Source: Bacillus sp. JCM 19041
GTDB lineage: Bacteria; Bacillota; Bacilli; Bacillales; Bacillaceae_D
Assembly: GCA_001310375.1 (NCBI GenBank)
Contig: BAXC01000043.1
Span: forward strand, 1 to 34,710
Direction of reading: 5' to 3'
Length of the DNA stretch: 34,710 bases
The notes under the pieces are model-generated. The model ran no database searches. It was not told the DNA's origin and worked only from the letters and a program-made list of their open reading frames with translations. Below are positions 8,271-18,023 of the stretch, piece by piece (within the stretch, counting starts at the first letter, position 1; the number at the start of each line of letters is the position of its first letter). A program made the position numbers and the translations under genes.

Positions 8271-9842
8271 ATGAACGAAGATCAGCGGAGAAAACTAGGA
8301 CAATTATTTGTATTTGGTTTTAATGGAACAACTGTCACACCTGGTATTAAACAAATGATTCAAGAACATTTTATCGGTAATATCATCCTTTTTAGTCGGA
8401 ATATTAAAAATAAGAAACAGTTGTTTGAACTAACAACACAATTGCAGCGACTAGCTAAAGAGGCAGGTCATGAAAGGCCGCTTGCTATATGTGTAGACCA
8501 GGAAAATGGAGCGGTTAGAAGGCTAGGAGATGATACGACCATGCTTCCAGGGGCAATGTTGCTCGGTGCTACAAATGAACCTTCATATGCAAAGGAAGTT
8601 GGTAAACTAACTGCGAAAGAAATGACTGCTTTAGGTGTGAATTGGAATTTAGCTCCTGTAGTTGATATAAACAACAATCCAGAGAATCCTGTTATTGGCG
8701 TGCGTTCTTTTGGAGAAAATCCAGTAAAAGTGGCAGCTTTTTCTCAAGCAATCATGCAAGGAATGCAGGATGAAGGTGTGATGACGACGCTGAAACATTT
8801 TCCGGGTCATGGAGATACGAATGTGGATTCACATCATGCTTTGCCAATTATCGAACATTCGAGTAAACGCTTATTTGAAGTAGAGCTTGTGCCATTTCAA
8901 GCATGTATTAAAGCTGGAGCAGATATGGTTATGAGTGCCCATGTTGTTTTTCCTGCATTTGAGTCCAATTCAACATTGCCTGCAACATTGTCTAAACAAG
9001 TTATAACAGATTTATTACGGCAAACACTAGGGTTTGATGGTGTGGTCGTAACCGATTGTCTTGAAATGGATGCCATTGCTGGAACAGTAGGTACGGCACA
9101 AGGGGCATTTCAAGCATTTCAAGCAGGAGCCGATTTATTAATGGTTTCCCATAGATTCGAACGGCAACAAGAGACAATAGATGTATTTACAAAGAAACTT
9201 GTTACGGACCAATCTATAAATAAAAGGCTAGAAGACTCCTACAAACGCGTAATCCAGTTAAAGGAACGTTATCTCACATGGGCTCAACTTCCACAAGTGG
9301 ACGGTATTGATGGAGTTGGGTCGCTTGAACATAGGGAACGAGCTGCATCTATTTACGAGAAGGGAATCACGGCTATTGGAGAGAGAAGGTTAGATGAGAC
9401 AAAGCCAGTGCTTGTTTTTTATCCAGAAACATCAAAGCAAAGTTTAGCAGAAGATCCACGAAAAGGTGAAAGACCAATTGAAGCCGTTCTAGATAAACAA
9501 CTTGCAGCATTTGTACCTATTAAGGAGAGGGAATTAGATCGTTACCTCACGCTTGCGGCATCGTACGAACAAATCATTGTGGCGTCTAGATCAATGGAAG
9601 AGGGATCGTTTCAACAAATATTTATACGAGAATTAGTGCAGCGAGGTCACGAGCCAATTGTAATCGGAACTCAAAATCCATATGATTACGGATTTATTCC
9701 GGAAAATCTTACATATGTTTCAACATATGAACATACGGAGCCTGCTATTAAAGCCGCATTTAATTTCTTATATGAAAAGGGCGAAGCTCAAGGGGTATTC
9801 CCAGTGACAATGCATCGTAAAGGAGGTGGTGTCGGCATTTAG
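8271..9842 (+). CDS. nagZ: Beta-N-acetylglucosaminidase, GH3 (NagZ type)
   Basis: Intact, 523 residues. This GH3 enzyme removes terminal N-acetylglucosamine from muropeptides or chitin-type oligosaccharides. The signature KHFPGHGDTNVDSHH lies at about 175-189, with the acid/base His, and the nucleophile Asp is about 262 in VVTDCLEMDAI. A GH3 C-terminal-like domain follows residue 350, as in the Gram-positive two-domain form. No signal peptide is seen, so it probably acts inside the cell on imported sugar. ATG 8271 has AAGGA 6 bases upstream. It leads an operon with a sugar ABC importer; the cre site at 8118 suggests catabolite repression. Confidence 0.85.
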   Translation: MNEDQRRKLGQLFVFGFNGTTVTPGIKQMIQEHFIGNIILFSRNIKNKKQLFELTTQLQRLAKEAGHERPLAICVDQENGAVRRLGDDTTMLPGAMLLGATNEPSYAKEVGKLTAKEMTALGVNWNLAPVVDINNNPENPVIGVRSFGENPVKVAAFSQAIMQGMQDEGVMTTLKHFPGHGDTNVDSHHALPIIEHSSKRLFEVELVPFQACIKAGADMVMSAHVVFPAFESNSTLPATLSKQVITDLLRQTLGFDGVVVTDCLEMDAIAGTVGTAQGAFQAFQAGADLLMVSHRFERQQETIDVFTKKLVTDQSINKRLEDSYKRVIQLKERYLTWAQLPQVDGIDGVGSLEHRERAASIYEKGITAIGERRLDETKPVLVFYPETSKQSLAEDPRKGERPIEAVLDKQLAAFVPIKERELDRYLTLAASYEQIIVASRSMEEGSFQQIFIRELVQRGHEPIVIGTQNPYDYGFIPENLTYVSTYEHTEPAIKAAFNFLYEKGEAQGVFPVTMHRKGGGVGI

Positions 9843-9889
9843 ACACTGCACGGCCAATATATATTAATCGTTTAAGGGGGAAATAAGAA

Positions 9890-11253
9890 ATGAAGAAATG
9901 GCTTCTTTATTCTGCTGGGGCAATGATCTTTTCTTTAGCGGCTTGTGGTGGCGGTGATAGTGACGGCGGCTCGAAACCGAGTTCAGGTGGAGACAGTAAA
10001 GGTGGTTCTGGAGAACAAGATGTCGTCACGGTCTGGACGTACCCTGTGCATGGGGAGTATGAAGGAGAGCTTCAGCAGTCTATCGCAGAATTCGAAGATG
10101 AGAATCCTACTATTAAAGTAGAGTATGAAATTTTATCGTGGGCAGAAGGATTACAAAAGTTTGATATTGCTTTAAATACGGGAACTCCTCCGGATCTTTA
10201 TTTCGGACGTCCTCTTGGAAAATATAAAGAGACACAATTATTAGTGGATATTGACGATAAACTAGATATTGATTTAAGCGATTATGATGATATTGCCCTT
10301 GACCATATGAGATTAGAAGGTTCACTTTATGGATACCACTTTATCAGTATTTGCACGTATGGGGTGGGAATAAAGCTCTCTTAGAGGAATACGGTGTTGA
10401 CTATAAGAAGATCCAATCTGAAGGCTGGACGTGGGATGAATTTTACGAGCTTGCTTCAATTGGCGAGCAAGAAAACAACAATGGAGAACCGCAATATGGC
10501 TTTGTCTTCCAAGGTGTTGATGAGGAATTGTTAGATCACCTTGCGAGAAACAATGGCATTCCGTATCGAATGACGGAAGAGGGAATCAAATGGGATGATG
10601 AAAAGATACTAGAAGCGATGGAGTTTATTGTAAAGCTTCGCGATGATGGTATCATGCCAGCTGAAACAGCAGCGATTGATGCGACGAAACGCCAAGAAAT
10701 GTTTTATAACTATCAAGCACTATTCTTTGGTAGAGCAATTCCATATTCAGAACCAATGGTAGAAGCGCGTAATGAAGAAATAAGAAATGGCGAAACTGAA
10801 GGTGAAGAGCTGGAGTTTGTTATTCTACCAATTCCGCATAATGAAGGTGCGGAAGAAGTTGCACAAGGTGGGTCTGAAGGGTATTTGCTCTTTACTCAAC
10901 GTAATGCTACAGATGAACATGTTGCTAATAGCGTAAAAGTACTTGAACATTTAGCCGGTTCAGATGCCATTGGAATGACCTCATCTGCACTTGCCTTGCC
11001 GATTGTTCATGCGCAAGCAGCAAATGATTATGAGTTACCATTATCGGAAGATAATGAAGTAGCTGCTCAACGTCTGGCTGGAAACGTACTCCCTCCAAAC
11101 ACAATTAATAGTGAATTAGCTGCAAAAGATGACATGTTTAAGACTCAAGTGGTTGTACCTACTTTTCAAGGGCTAATTAGTGGAGAAATGACGCCTGAAG
11201 AAGCACTCGACAAGTTTAAAACAGAGGCGGAATCTGGGCAGTTTAAACCTTAA
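9890..11253 (+). CDS. Sugar ABC transporter substrate-binding lipoprotein (one frameshift)
   Basis: About 454 residues after repair. The signal peptide ends in the lipobox LAAC (Cys near residue 19), followed by a Gly/Ser/Asp-rich linker. The mature part is a cluster-B, family 1 type solute-binding protein (VVTVWTYPVHGEYEGEL, EYEILSWAEGLQKFDIAL, GTPPDLYFGRP). One missing G near 10331 breaks the frame; the joined reading is SLYGIPLYQYLHVWGGNK. ATG 9890 follows AAGGGGG. It delivers sugar to the permeases at 11327-13133. With NagZ in front, the ligand is probably an N-acetylglucosamine-containing oligosaccharide, but that is inferred. Confidence 0.85.
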
Positions 11254-11276
11254 TACTGTACAAAATTATGATGAAT

Positions 11277-11300
11277 AGAAGAGGGGGATCCCTCTCTTCT
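11277..11300 (+). promoter_or_regulatory. Intercistronic stem-loop after the binding-protein gene
   Basis: AGAAGAGGG and CCCTCTCTTCT pair as a strong stem, followed only by GTTTC and not a full T tract. Such structures commonly stabilise the upstream mRNA or give partial termination, so binding protein outnumbers permease. Confidence 0.6.
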
Positions 11301-11326
11301 GTTTCAAGGTAAAGGAGTGCATCCAG

Positions 11327-12235
11327 ATGGAAAGAAAGGCTCAAGTCCAGCCGTCAAAAATAAACTTATTTTTTCGTGATTATGGTTGGTGCTATCTGTT
11401 TATCACAGTGCCAATACTTGTGTTTCTGTTATTTACATTTATCCCGGTTATTTATGCATTTATAATGAGCTTTCAAAACTACCATGTGATGGGTTCAACC
11501 TTTATCGGATTAGATAACTATCGACAAATGTTAGACGACGATATTTTCTGGAGATCGATGCGTAATACGTTTGTGTTTACAGTTGCGACTGTGCCAGTCA
11601 GTGTCGCCATTACTCTCGTCTTAGCTGTACTTATCTTTCCACGAGGTAAAAAGATGCAGACGTTCTTCAAAGCATCTCTTTACTTACCAACCGTGGCTTC
11701 AGGGGTAACAATGGCACTTGTATGGTTTTGGATCTATGATCCAACTAATATGGGGCTTTTAAATATGATTTTAAGTTATATAGGAATTGATAATCAAATG
11801 TGGCTTGGAAGTAGCAGTACGGCTCTCTTTGCACTGATATTGATGAGTTGGCTGACAGGGCATGGTGCTGGAATTATCTTATATTTAGCTGCACTTGGAG
11901 GTATTCCTCGTTCGCTTTATGAAGCAGCTGATATTGATCATGCCAGTGCGTGGTCCCAGTTCAGGAATATTACAATTCCCCTCTTGAAACCAACAACGTT
12001 GTATTTATTAGTAATGGGTGTAATTGGTTCTTTCCAAGTGTTTATGAGTATCTATTTAATGACGCAAGGTGGTCCAAATTTTGCTACAACAACGATTGCC
12101 TATTTGATTTATGTACATGCATTCGAATATTATCAATTTGGCCTCGCGGCAGCAGAGTCGTTTGCCCTTGGAATTGTTATTATCTTGGCTTCAATCTTTC
12201 AATTTAAATTAATGTCTAGTGACGTTGAATTTTAG
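11327..12235 (+). CDS. Sugar ABC transporter permease, MalF/UgpA type
   Basis: Intact, 302 residues with six predicted membrane segments. The cytoplasmic coupling loop carries the EAA motif as EAADIDHASAWSQFRNITIP, which docks on the ATPase. It pairs with the MalG-type permease at 12257. The start is an ATG preceded by AAAGGAG. It belongs to the carbohydrate uptake CUT1 family by order and motif. Confidence 0.9.
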   Translation: MERKAQVQPSKINLFFRDYGWCYLFITVPILVFLLFTFIPVIYAFIMSFQNYHVMGSTFIGLDNYRQMLDDDIFWRSMRNTFVFTVATVPVSVAITLVLAVLIFPRGKKMQTFFKASLYLPTVASGVTMALVWFWIYDPTNMGLLNMILSYIGIDNQMWLGSSSTALFALILMSWLTGHGAGIILYLAALGGIPRSLYEAADIDHASAWSQFRNITIPLLKPTTLYLLVMGVIGSFQVFMSIYLMTQGGPNFATTTIAYLIYVHAFEYYQFGLAAAESFALGIVIILASIFQFKLMSSDVEF

Positions 12236-12256
12236 AATAAGGGGGGTCAAAACAGA

Positions 12257-13133
12257 ATGAGCCAACCAGCAATTAGCCGTGAAACCCCTGTAAACCGTGT
12301 TCCAGAACGGAAAAGGATGGCTGCCCGAATCATTAGTTACCTTATTTTGTTTTTTTGGATTGTAATAACGTTAATACCGCTTTACTGGATGATTGTTATG
12401 TCGTTTAAAGATACCGCTGCAACAGCGTCTTTTTCTCCAGAATGGTTCCCGAAACGACCTACGCTTGCGACCTATATCCGTTTTTTTACTGAAACTGATG
12501 CAATGCGCTGGCTAGGCAATAGTTTATTCGTATCTTCTGTTTTAACGTTCACAAACGTTCTTTTTTTGTTCGTTGGCAGGGTATGCATTTGCTAAACTTC
12601 GGTTCCCTGGTAGAAATACGATTTTTTGGATGCTATTAGGGACAATGATGATCCCTGCACAAGTAACTTTAATTCCAGTTTATATTATTGTAGTTAATAC
12701 GTTTCAACTAGGTAATACGTATACGGCAATTATGTTACCTATGTTTGCAACTGTTGGGAATATATTTTTAATGAAGCAATACATGTCCACGTTGCCGTCG
12801 ACACTTATTCAAGCTGCTCGAATAGATGGATGTAGTGAATGGCGTATCTTTTATAAAATCATACTGCCTATTTCGAAACCTGGCCTTGCTGTTTTGGCAA
12901 TCTTTACATTTGTTGCTACGTGGAATGAGTTTTTCTGGCCATTTCTTGTAACGCAAACAAGTTCAATGAGGACGATACAAATTGGGCTTGCCAGTTTTAA
13001 ATTTGCAGAGTCAACTGATTTTGGAGCTATGATGGCTGGATCAGTTGTGGCAGCACTGCCAATGTTTATTTTGTTTTTCTCATTGCAAAAGTACTTCTTG
13101 CAAGGCATTACCATTGGGGCTGTGAAAGGATAG
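12257..13133 (+). CDS. Sugar ABC transporter permease, MalG/UgpE type (one frameshift)
   Basis: About 291 residues after repair. The seven-T run at 12561-12567 has one base too many; with six, ...TFTNVLF continues as CSLAGYAFAKLRFPGRN. The C-terminal half holds the EAA loop in the form QAARIDGCSEWRIFYKIILP, and the protein ends in FLQGITIGAVKG, the usual CUT1 MalG-type tail. GGGGGGT lies upstream of the ATG. It forms the channel together with the protein at 11327-12235. Confidence 0.88.
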
Positions 13134-13140
13134 GTGAAAA

Positions 13141-14234
13141 ATGGCTACAATCGTTTTTGATCAAATTACAAAAACTTTTATTGACGGAAAAAAAGGCGGC
13201 GCTTTTACTGCTGTAAATAAAGCAAACTTTGAAATTAAAGATAAAGAATTTCTCGTTTTTGTTGGTCCTTCTGGTTGCGGGAAAACAACCTCTTTACGAA
13301 TGATTGCTGGGCTTGAAAAGCAAACAGAAGGAAATATTTATATTGATGATCAACTTGTGAATCATGTCCATCCAAAAGATAGAGACATAGCAATGGTGTT
13401 CCAAGATTATGCATTATACCCCCATATGTCGATTAAACAAAATTTGAGTTTTGGTTTAAAAAATATGAAAACCGAAAAGACAGTGATTGATGACAAAGTG
13501 GAGTATGCATCGAAAATTCTAGGGTTGGATGAATTACTAGAAAGAAAGCCGCGTGAATTATCAGGAGGACAACGTCAAAGAGTGGCAGTGGGGCGTGCGA
13601 TAGTACGAGATCCAAAAGTATTCCTTTTTGATGAACCATTATCGAACCTAGATGCGAAATTACGTGTACAGATGCGAATCGAGTTGGCAGAACTTCATCA
13701 GCGATTAGGAGCAACAATTGTTTACGTTACCCACGATCAAGTGGAAGCAATGACACTAGGACAACGGATTGTTGTTATGAATAAAGGAGAAATCCAGCAA
13801 ATTGCTTCACCACAAGAGTTGTATGCCAAACCAGCAAACATGTTTGTCGCGGGCTTTATTGGCTCGCCAGCTATGAATTTCCTTCCGGCTGAGGTAGTTT
13901 CTGCTAATGAAATACTTATTGGTGATAGCTCTGGCCTATTCCTAAAGAGGTCGAAAAAATTACCCAGGGATATATCGGTGAAGAGGTTGTCTTTGGAATT
14001 CGTCCTGAACATATTAAACTTTCTTCCGGGGAAGACGGAGATCTCGATGTGAATATTAAGGTATTTGAACATCTAGGAGCAGAAAACCTGCTTTACTTCT
14101 CTGTAAATGGAAGTAATATTATTGCGAAAATATCAGGTGAATCCTTTGTACGTTCTGGCGAAAATGCCCGTGTTTCCTTTCAAATGGAGAAAATGCATCT
14201 ATTTAATAAAAAAACAGAGCAACGGATAGGGTGA
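13141..14234 (+). CDS. Sugar ABC transporter ATPase, MsmK/UgpC type (one frameshift)
   Basis: About 364 residues after repair, the normal size for this family. Motifs are Walker [10 protein letters not shown], signature LSGGQRQR, Walker [13 protein letters not shown], and H-loop [11 protein letters not shown]. The C-terminal TOBE/MOP regulatory domain is split by an indel in 13930-13945; the correct frame reads [30 protein letters not shown] and ends ...[10 protein letters not shown]. The apparent tail ending at 14052 is out of frame. It starts 7 bases after the permease stop. B. subtilis uses one such ATPase for several importers; here it is operon-encoded. Confidence 0.9.
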
Positions 14235-14238
14235 GTAT

Positions 14239-14935
14239 ATGTTTTCTGTAACATCGATCCTACGAGTAACGGCAAAAGATATCTATCATTACATCGTTTC
14301 AATTATTGCGATCAGCTTGTTTGTTTCCATTTCATTAATACCGTTTGTCTTGTTTTTACCATGGCAATTAGCGATTGTTTATATGCTTGTAGTTGGAGGA
14401 CCTGTTTTTTTTGGAGCGTCAGTCTGTGTAGAATCCATGCTCGTTGATAAAAAAAAGTCCGTTAATTCTTGAATTCTTAAAAGGAGTAAAGCGACATTAT
14501 TTTCAAGGTGTAGGGATTGCTTGCGTTTTTGGCGCCTTTCTTCTTATTTTAATTGCTTCTTGGTGGCATTGGTCAGTTGAAGGAACCTGGTTTGCTTTCG
14601 CAATAGCTTGTTTTCAAACGTATTTTGCAGGGATGATCGCGCTTAGCCAGCTTTATACAGTGCCAATCATTATAAAACATCAGTTAAGACTACCAAAAGC
14701 GATGATCACAAGTGTGAAGTTACTTCTTGCCAACCCGCTTTACACAATGGGTTGCTTTATTCAGCTAGCTCTGTTTACTGTACTTCTCGCGGTGACAATT
14801 GTTGGGAACGCTCTATTATTGCCAGGAATCGCAGCGTTATTTTTTAACCGAATGACGAGCGGGGCGGTAAGTCGTTCTGATTTCATAAAGGAAGGAAGGA
14901 TGGACGATGCCCTTCAAAGGAGCGCTCATATATGA
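14239..14935 (+). CDS. DUF624 (YesL-like) membrane protein (one frameshift)
   Basis: About 231 residues after repair, with four or five membrane segments. DUF624 proteins are uncharacterised but are repeatedly found at the end of Firmicute sugar-transport operons, as here. The A8 run at 14449-14456 has one base too many; with seven the protein reads ESMLVDKKSPLILEFLKGVKRH. It starts 4 bases after the ATPase stop. Its TGA (14933-14935) lies within the terminator hairpin. Confidence 0.75.
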
Positions 14936-14948
14936 GCGCTCTTTTATT
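14920..14948 (+). terminator. Terminator of the nagZ sugar operon
   Basis: Perfect 11-bp palindromic stem GAGCGCTCATA / TATGAGCGCTC followed by TTTTATT. The operon stop codon lies in the right arm. Confidence 0.85.
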
Positions 14949-15023
14949 AGTGTGTTATTAGAACCCTCTACATAAGTTTTCCATAATATAAAAAGGAAAG
15001 CTAAAAGCTGTAGGAATAATTAA

Positions 15024-15057
15024 CCTCCTTTCTGTTTAGAATGCTAATAAAAGGAGG
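15024..15057 (+). promoter_or_regulatory. Hairpin that sequesters the Shine-Dalgarno of the 40-residue gene
   Basis: CCTCCTTT (15024-15031) is perfectly complementary to AAAGGAGG (15050-15057), which contains the whole ribosome site of the gene starting at 15065. The loop is 18 bases. This could gate translation by temperature, a trans RNA or transcription pausing. Confidence 0.5.
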
Positions 15058-15064
15058 AGAGCAA

Positions 15065-15187
15065 ATGAGGGACCAAATGATGCAAGACGGGCGTTTTATG
15101 ATTGGAATGCTATGGGGCACATTACTGAGTTTGCCAATTTGGGCAGGAGTTGTAGCTCTTATCTATTGGATTTTCTTCTCCGTGTAG
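15065..15187 (+). CDS. Small membrane peptide, 40 residues
   Basis: A short gene with a perfect AGGAGG 7 bases before ATG and its own terminator at 15186-15219. The peptide starts MRDQMMQDGRFMIGMLWG and continues with one hydrophobic helix rich in Leu, Ile and Trp (LPIWAGVVALIYWIFFSV). That makes it a single-pass membrane peptide with the N-terminus probably inside. I do not recognise a family. Small single-helix peptides of bacilli include regulators of membrane complexes and toxins; no function can be assigned. The ribosome site is buried in a predicted hairpin. Confidence 0.65.
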   Translation: MRDQMMQDGRFMIGMLWGTLLSLPIWAGVVALIYWIFFSV

Positions 15188-15219
15188 CCTAAGCCTAAAT
15201 GCTTCAGGCTATTTTTATT
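15186..15219 (+). terminator. Terminator after the 40-residue gene
   Basis: AGCCT-AAGC pairs with GCTT-C-AGGCT (nine pairs, one bulge), followed by ATTTTTATT. Confidence 0.6.
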
Positions 15220-15266
15220 GCTTTAATTACGTGAATGATTTTAGACTTAAGCAAGGTGATCTTCAT

Positions 15267-15302
15267 AAAAAAAGCTAACAAAGCCAAAGTACGTCTGCTA
15301 GC
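15267..15302 (-). terminator. Possible terminator of the SDR gene
   Basis: On the minus strand GCTAGCA pairs with TGTTAGC, followed by seven T. The stem is short with a long loop, so this is tentative. Confidence 0.4.
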
Positions 15303-15321
15303 TAAGTTAGAATTAGATTTT

Positions 15322-16077
15322 TTAAAGAAGCGTCTGAGCGCCATCAATAACGATTTCAGTTCCACTAATATGTTTTGCTCTATCCGAGGTCAAGAAAGTA
15401 ACCATATCAGCTACTTGATCGGGTGTGCCAGGTGGCGTAGGGAATCGGTCTGTTTCTTTTTTAAACTCTAGTGATTTCAGCTCTGTTTCGTGCCTATATG
15501 TGCGTTCTCCGATATTCGTTTGAATAGCTCCGGGGCAAATAACATTAACTCGTATACCATAATTAGAAAGTTCAAGTGCGGCCATCTTGCCGAATGCAGC
15601 AAGTGCTGCTTTCGATGAACTATATGCGGCCATTCCTACATTAGAAAAAACACGCGTGCCATTGACTGAGCTTGTGATCACAATACTTCCGCCATTTTCC
15701 TTCATAAGTGGAATTGTATATTTTACACTTAAAAATGTGCCTTTTAAGTTAATGGACAAGGTTTTATCCCAGTCTTCTGGTTCAAACGCTTCAATTGATG
15801 TAAATGTGCCATTAATTCCTGCATTAGCAAAAAGAGTGGTAACGGATTTAGTTAACGTGGCGATGTCAGTAAAGATCTCTTTCATTTGCTTAGGATTAGA
15901 GACATCTCCTTTATAAATCGAGACAAGTTCTTTACCAAATTCAGCTTGTATTTCTTTTAAATTTTCACTATTTTGGTCAATTAAGGCTAATGATTGTCCT
16001 TGTTTAGCAAAAGCAATTGCGGTTGCACGACCAATTCCAGAGGCCGCCCCAGTAATAATGGCCATTCCTTGTTTCAT
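15322..16077 (-). CDS. Short-chain dehydrogenase/reductase (SDR)
   Basis: Intact, 251 residues, the classical SDR length. The NAD(P)-binding motif TGAASGIG is at about residues 9-16, with the NAG motif as FANAGINGT. The catalytic Ser is in IVITSSVNG and the YxxxK motif in AAYSSSKAALA. An Asp in ALIDQN after the second strand suggests NAD(H) preference. ATG 16077 has AAGGTG 7 bases upstream; the open frame extends further up but without a ribosome site. The substrate is unknown. It is monocistronic. Confidence 0.85.
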   Translation of the reverse strand: MKQGMAIITGAASGIGRATAIAFAKQGQSLALIDQNSENLKEIQAEFGKELVSIYKGDVSNPKQMKEIFTDIATLTKSVTTLFANAGINGTFTSIEAFEPEDWDKTLSINLKGTFLSVKYTIPLMKENGGSIVITSSVNGTRVFSNVGMAAYSSSKAALAAFGKMAALELSNYGIRVNVICPGAIQTNIGERTYRHETELKSLEFKKETDRFPTPPGTPDQVADMVTFLTSDRAKHISGTEIVIDGAQTLL

Positions 16078-16203
16078 ACAGAACACCTTCTTATCCATAA
16101 TTTTTTGTACCTTAAGATTAATAAGAGAGAAGTCGATCAAGATGAAATTCAGGTATGAACTTGATTATGTATCTCTTATACACGTTTCGTTACATAAATA
16201 AAC

Positions 16204-16231
16204 AAAAACTCGCTGGAACAAGCCAACGAGT
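16204..16231 (-). terminator. Terminator of the LysM-GH18 gene
   Basis: Nine-pair stem ACTCGTTGG / CCAGCGAGT read on the minus strand, followed by TTTTTG, eight bases beyond the stop. Confidence 0.75.
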
Positions 16232-16238
16232 GGATACA

Positions 16239-17530
16239 TTATCTACGCTTTCTAATCTCAAATTGATCATCAAGTAATAACCAATTCTGAGGAAAAGAAA
16301 GTCCTAGCTTCCAATAACTGATGCCTCGCAGACGGTAGCGTTTAATTAAATCAAACTTTGCTTGGATTGATCGGCCATCTTCAAACCATACTTCGTGTTC
16401 TGCGCCATCAGTATCTGTATAAAAGAAAAATGGAGCCTGAGATTGCTCACTATATTGAATCGCCACGTTGTTTTCTCTTGCAACTGAAATCGCTTGTTGA
16501 GGACTTAGTGCACGAGCATACTCTCCTCCAGGAATAAAAGGTAGAGTCCAATCATATCCATAGAGGTTTTGACCAAGCATAATTTTTTCAGCTGGCATTT
16601 CCGTTAAGGCGTAGTCAACTACTTCGGTAACGGGACCTATTGGTGATACTGCAAGAGGAGGACCTCCAGAATAACCCCACTCATAAGTCATAAGTACGAC
16701 AAAGTCGACAATAGCACCATGCGCGCCATAATCATGTGCTCATACCACTGTCCTTCTTGGGTCGCACTCGTTTTAGGAGCAAGTGCTGTTGAAACAAGTA
16801 ATCCTTGTTCATGCAAACGTCCAACTGCTTTCTCAAGAAACTGATTATAAGGCTGACGCATGGTAGGGGGAAGGAACTCAAAATCAAAATGTACATCTGA
16901 GAAACGTCCAACTCGATTGGCTTCTGTGATAATTGAATCTAAAAGTGTGTTTTGTAATTCATCGTTTTCTAGAACCGCTTGCCCTAATTCTCCGCTGAAA
17001 GCACCTTCTTCTAAATTCGTTATAACCATCATTAAGGAAGCACCGGTTTGATCAGCAATATCAGGTATGGTGTCAAGTGGTACTAGAGCTATGCTTCCAT
17101 CTCTGTTTATTTGATAGCTAAACGGAGCGAGGTAAGTTAAGTATGGGGCTGCATTTTGTGCACTTGAGAGAAGCTCTTGACTGACCGTTTCACCCATTGG
17201 TTCAATGTAGGCGTTTGTCTCAATCTCCATTAATTGTCCTGGAGGCAAATAAAGACGAAAACCAGGATACAACGTTTGATTTAATGAAATACCATTAATG
17301 CGGGCAATTTCTTGGGCAGGGATGCCATAACGATTGGCAATGAGTGAGAGGGAGTCACCTGGTTGAACAAAGTAATAGCGTCCATAAATTGGAATGACAA
17401 GTGTTTGACCAATGACAAGTTGATCTGGCGCGTCTAATTCATTTGCTTCAATAATTGATTGTGCAGACGTGCTGTAGGCCTGTGAAATTCCTTGAAGCGA
17501 TTCTTCAGGCTGTACAACATGGATTTGCAT
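16239..17530 (-). CDS. LysM-GH18 hydrolase, YaaH/SleL-type spore cortex-lytic enzyme (one frameshift)
   Basis: About 430 residues after repair, matching the YaaH/SleL family. Two LysM domains (about residues 2-48 and 52-96, the second with YYFVQPGDSLSLIANRYGI) bind peptidoglycan. The rest is a GH18 barrel with the acidic motif VHFDFEF. Such enzymes cleave N-acetylglucosaminyl bonds in spore cortex during germination. No signal peptide is visible, as usual for proteins deposited from the mother cell. One base is missing near 16739; the joined reading is WYEAHDYGAHGAIVDFVVLMTYEWG. ATG 17530 follows AAGGGG. The gene points to a sporulating host. Confidence 0.88.
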
Positions 17531-17663
17531 AGTAAATAACCCCTTTCTAGACTTGGCATGCTTGTAAATAGATATGCAAGAAAAGGGGAACACACAACTC
17601 CATAATTATTTTTTAATTAAAACTCCAATAATCGGTAACTATAACTATTTAATCTATACAAGT

Positions 17664-17706
17664 AAAAAGAAAAAGCTGATGCCTATCTTGGTAGTGGAGA
17701 TAGGCA
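17664..17706 (-). terminator. Terminator of the small coiled-coil gene
   Basis: TGCCTATC and GATAGGCA form an 8-bp stem, followed on the minus strand by TCAGC and two T5 runs. Confidence 0.6.
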
Positions 17707-17724
17707 CTTGAATATGAAAAGCAA

Positions 17725-17922
17725 TTAGCTATTGTTTTCTTTAAGGGCTTGTCGTAATTGTGTTCGGACTTCTGCAATTTCATCTTCAAGAGCAGTAAGC
17801 TGCTTTACCGCTAGTGCGACATTACCGCCGGTGGTTTCAATTTTTTCAACATCACCTTGAATCCGGATGAAATCACTTTTTAATTCAGCTAATTGTGCTT
17901 CGAGTTCTTGAACAGTCTTCAT
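17725..17922 (-). CDS. Small coiled-coil protein, possibly SE1832 family
   Basis: Intact, 65 residues, and nearly all helical heptads: VQELEAQLAELKSDFIRIQGD, then TALEDEIAEVRTQLRQAL. AGGAGG sits 7 bases before the ATG. Size and the ELKxDxIRIQGDxEKxE pattern remind me of the uncharacterised SE1832 family of Bacillales; that name is tentative. No catalytic residues are seen. It is monocistronic with its own terminator. Confidence 0.7.
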   Translation of the reverse strand: MKTVQELEAQLAELKSDFIRIQGDVEKIETTGGNVALAVKQLTALEDEIAEVRTQLRQALKENNS

Positions 17923-17976
17923 GGAAAAGCCTCCTAATTGATGTATTCTTTAAAAACGTATCAAAAACAGAGAGGG

Positions 17977-17997
17977 TTGTACACTTTTAAGGTACAA
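17977..17997. promoter_or_regulatory. Inverted repeat TTGTAC-N9-GTACAA upstream of pncA
   Basis: Perfect 6-base arms, 27 bases before the pncA ATG. The right arm overlaps TACAAT, a possible -10. It could be an operator, but I see no -35 at the right distance. Confidence 0.4.
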
Positions 17998-18023
17998 TTG
18001 TTAAAAAGGAAGGAGTGAGTGCT

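Noticed and set aside
13737..14072. Minus-strand 111-residue frame under the sugar ATPase
   Set aside because: Shadow of a clear ABC ATPase on the plus strand.
15235..15471. Plus-strand 78-residue open frame
   Set aside because: It lies antisense to the SDR gene and has no ribosome site or recognisable domain.
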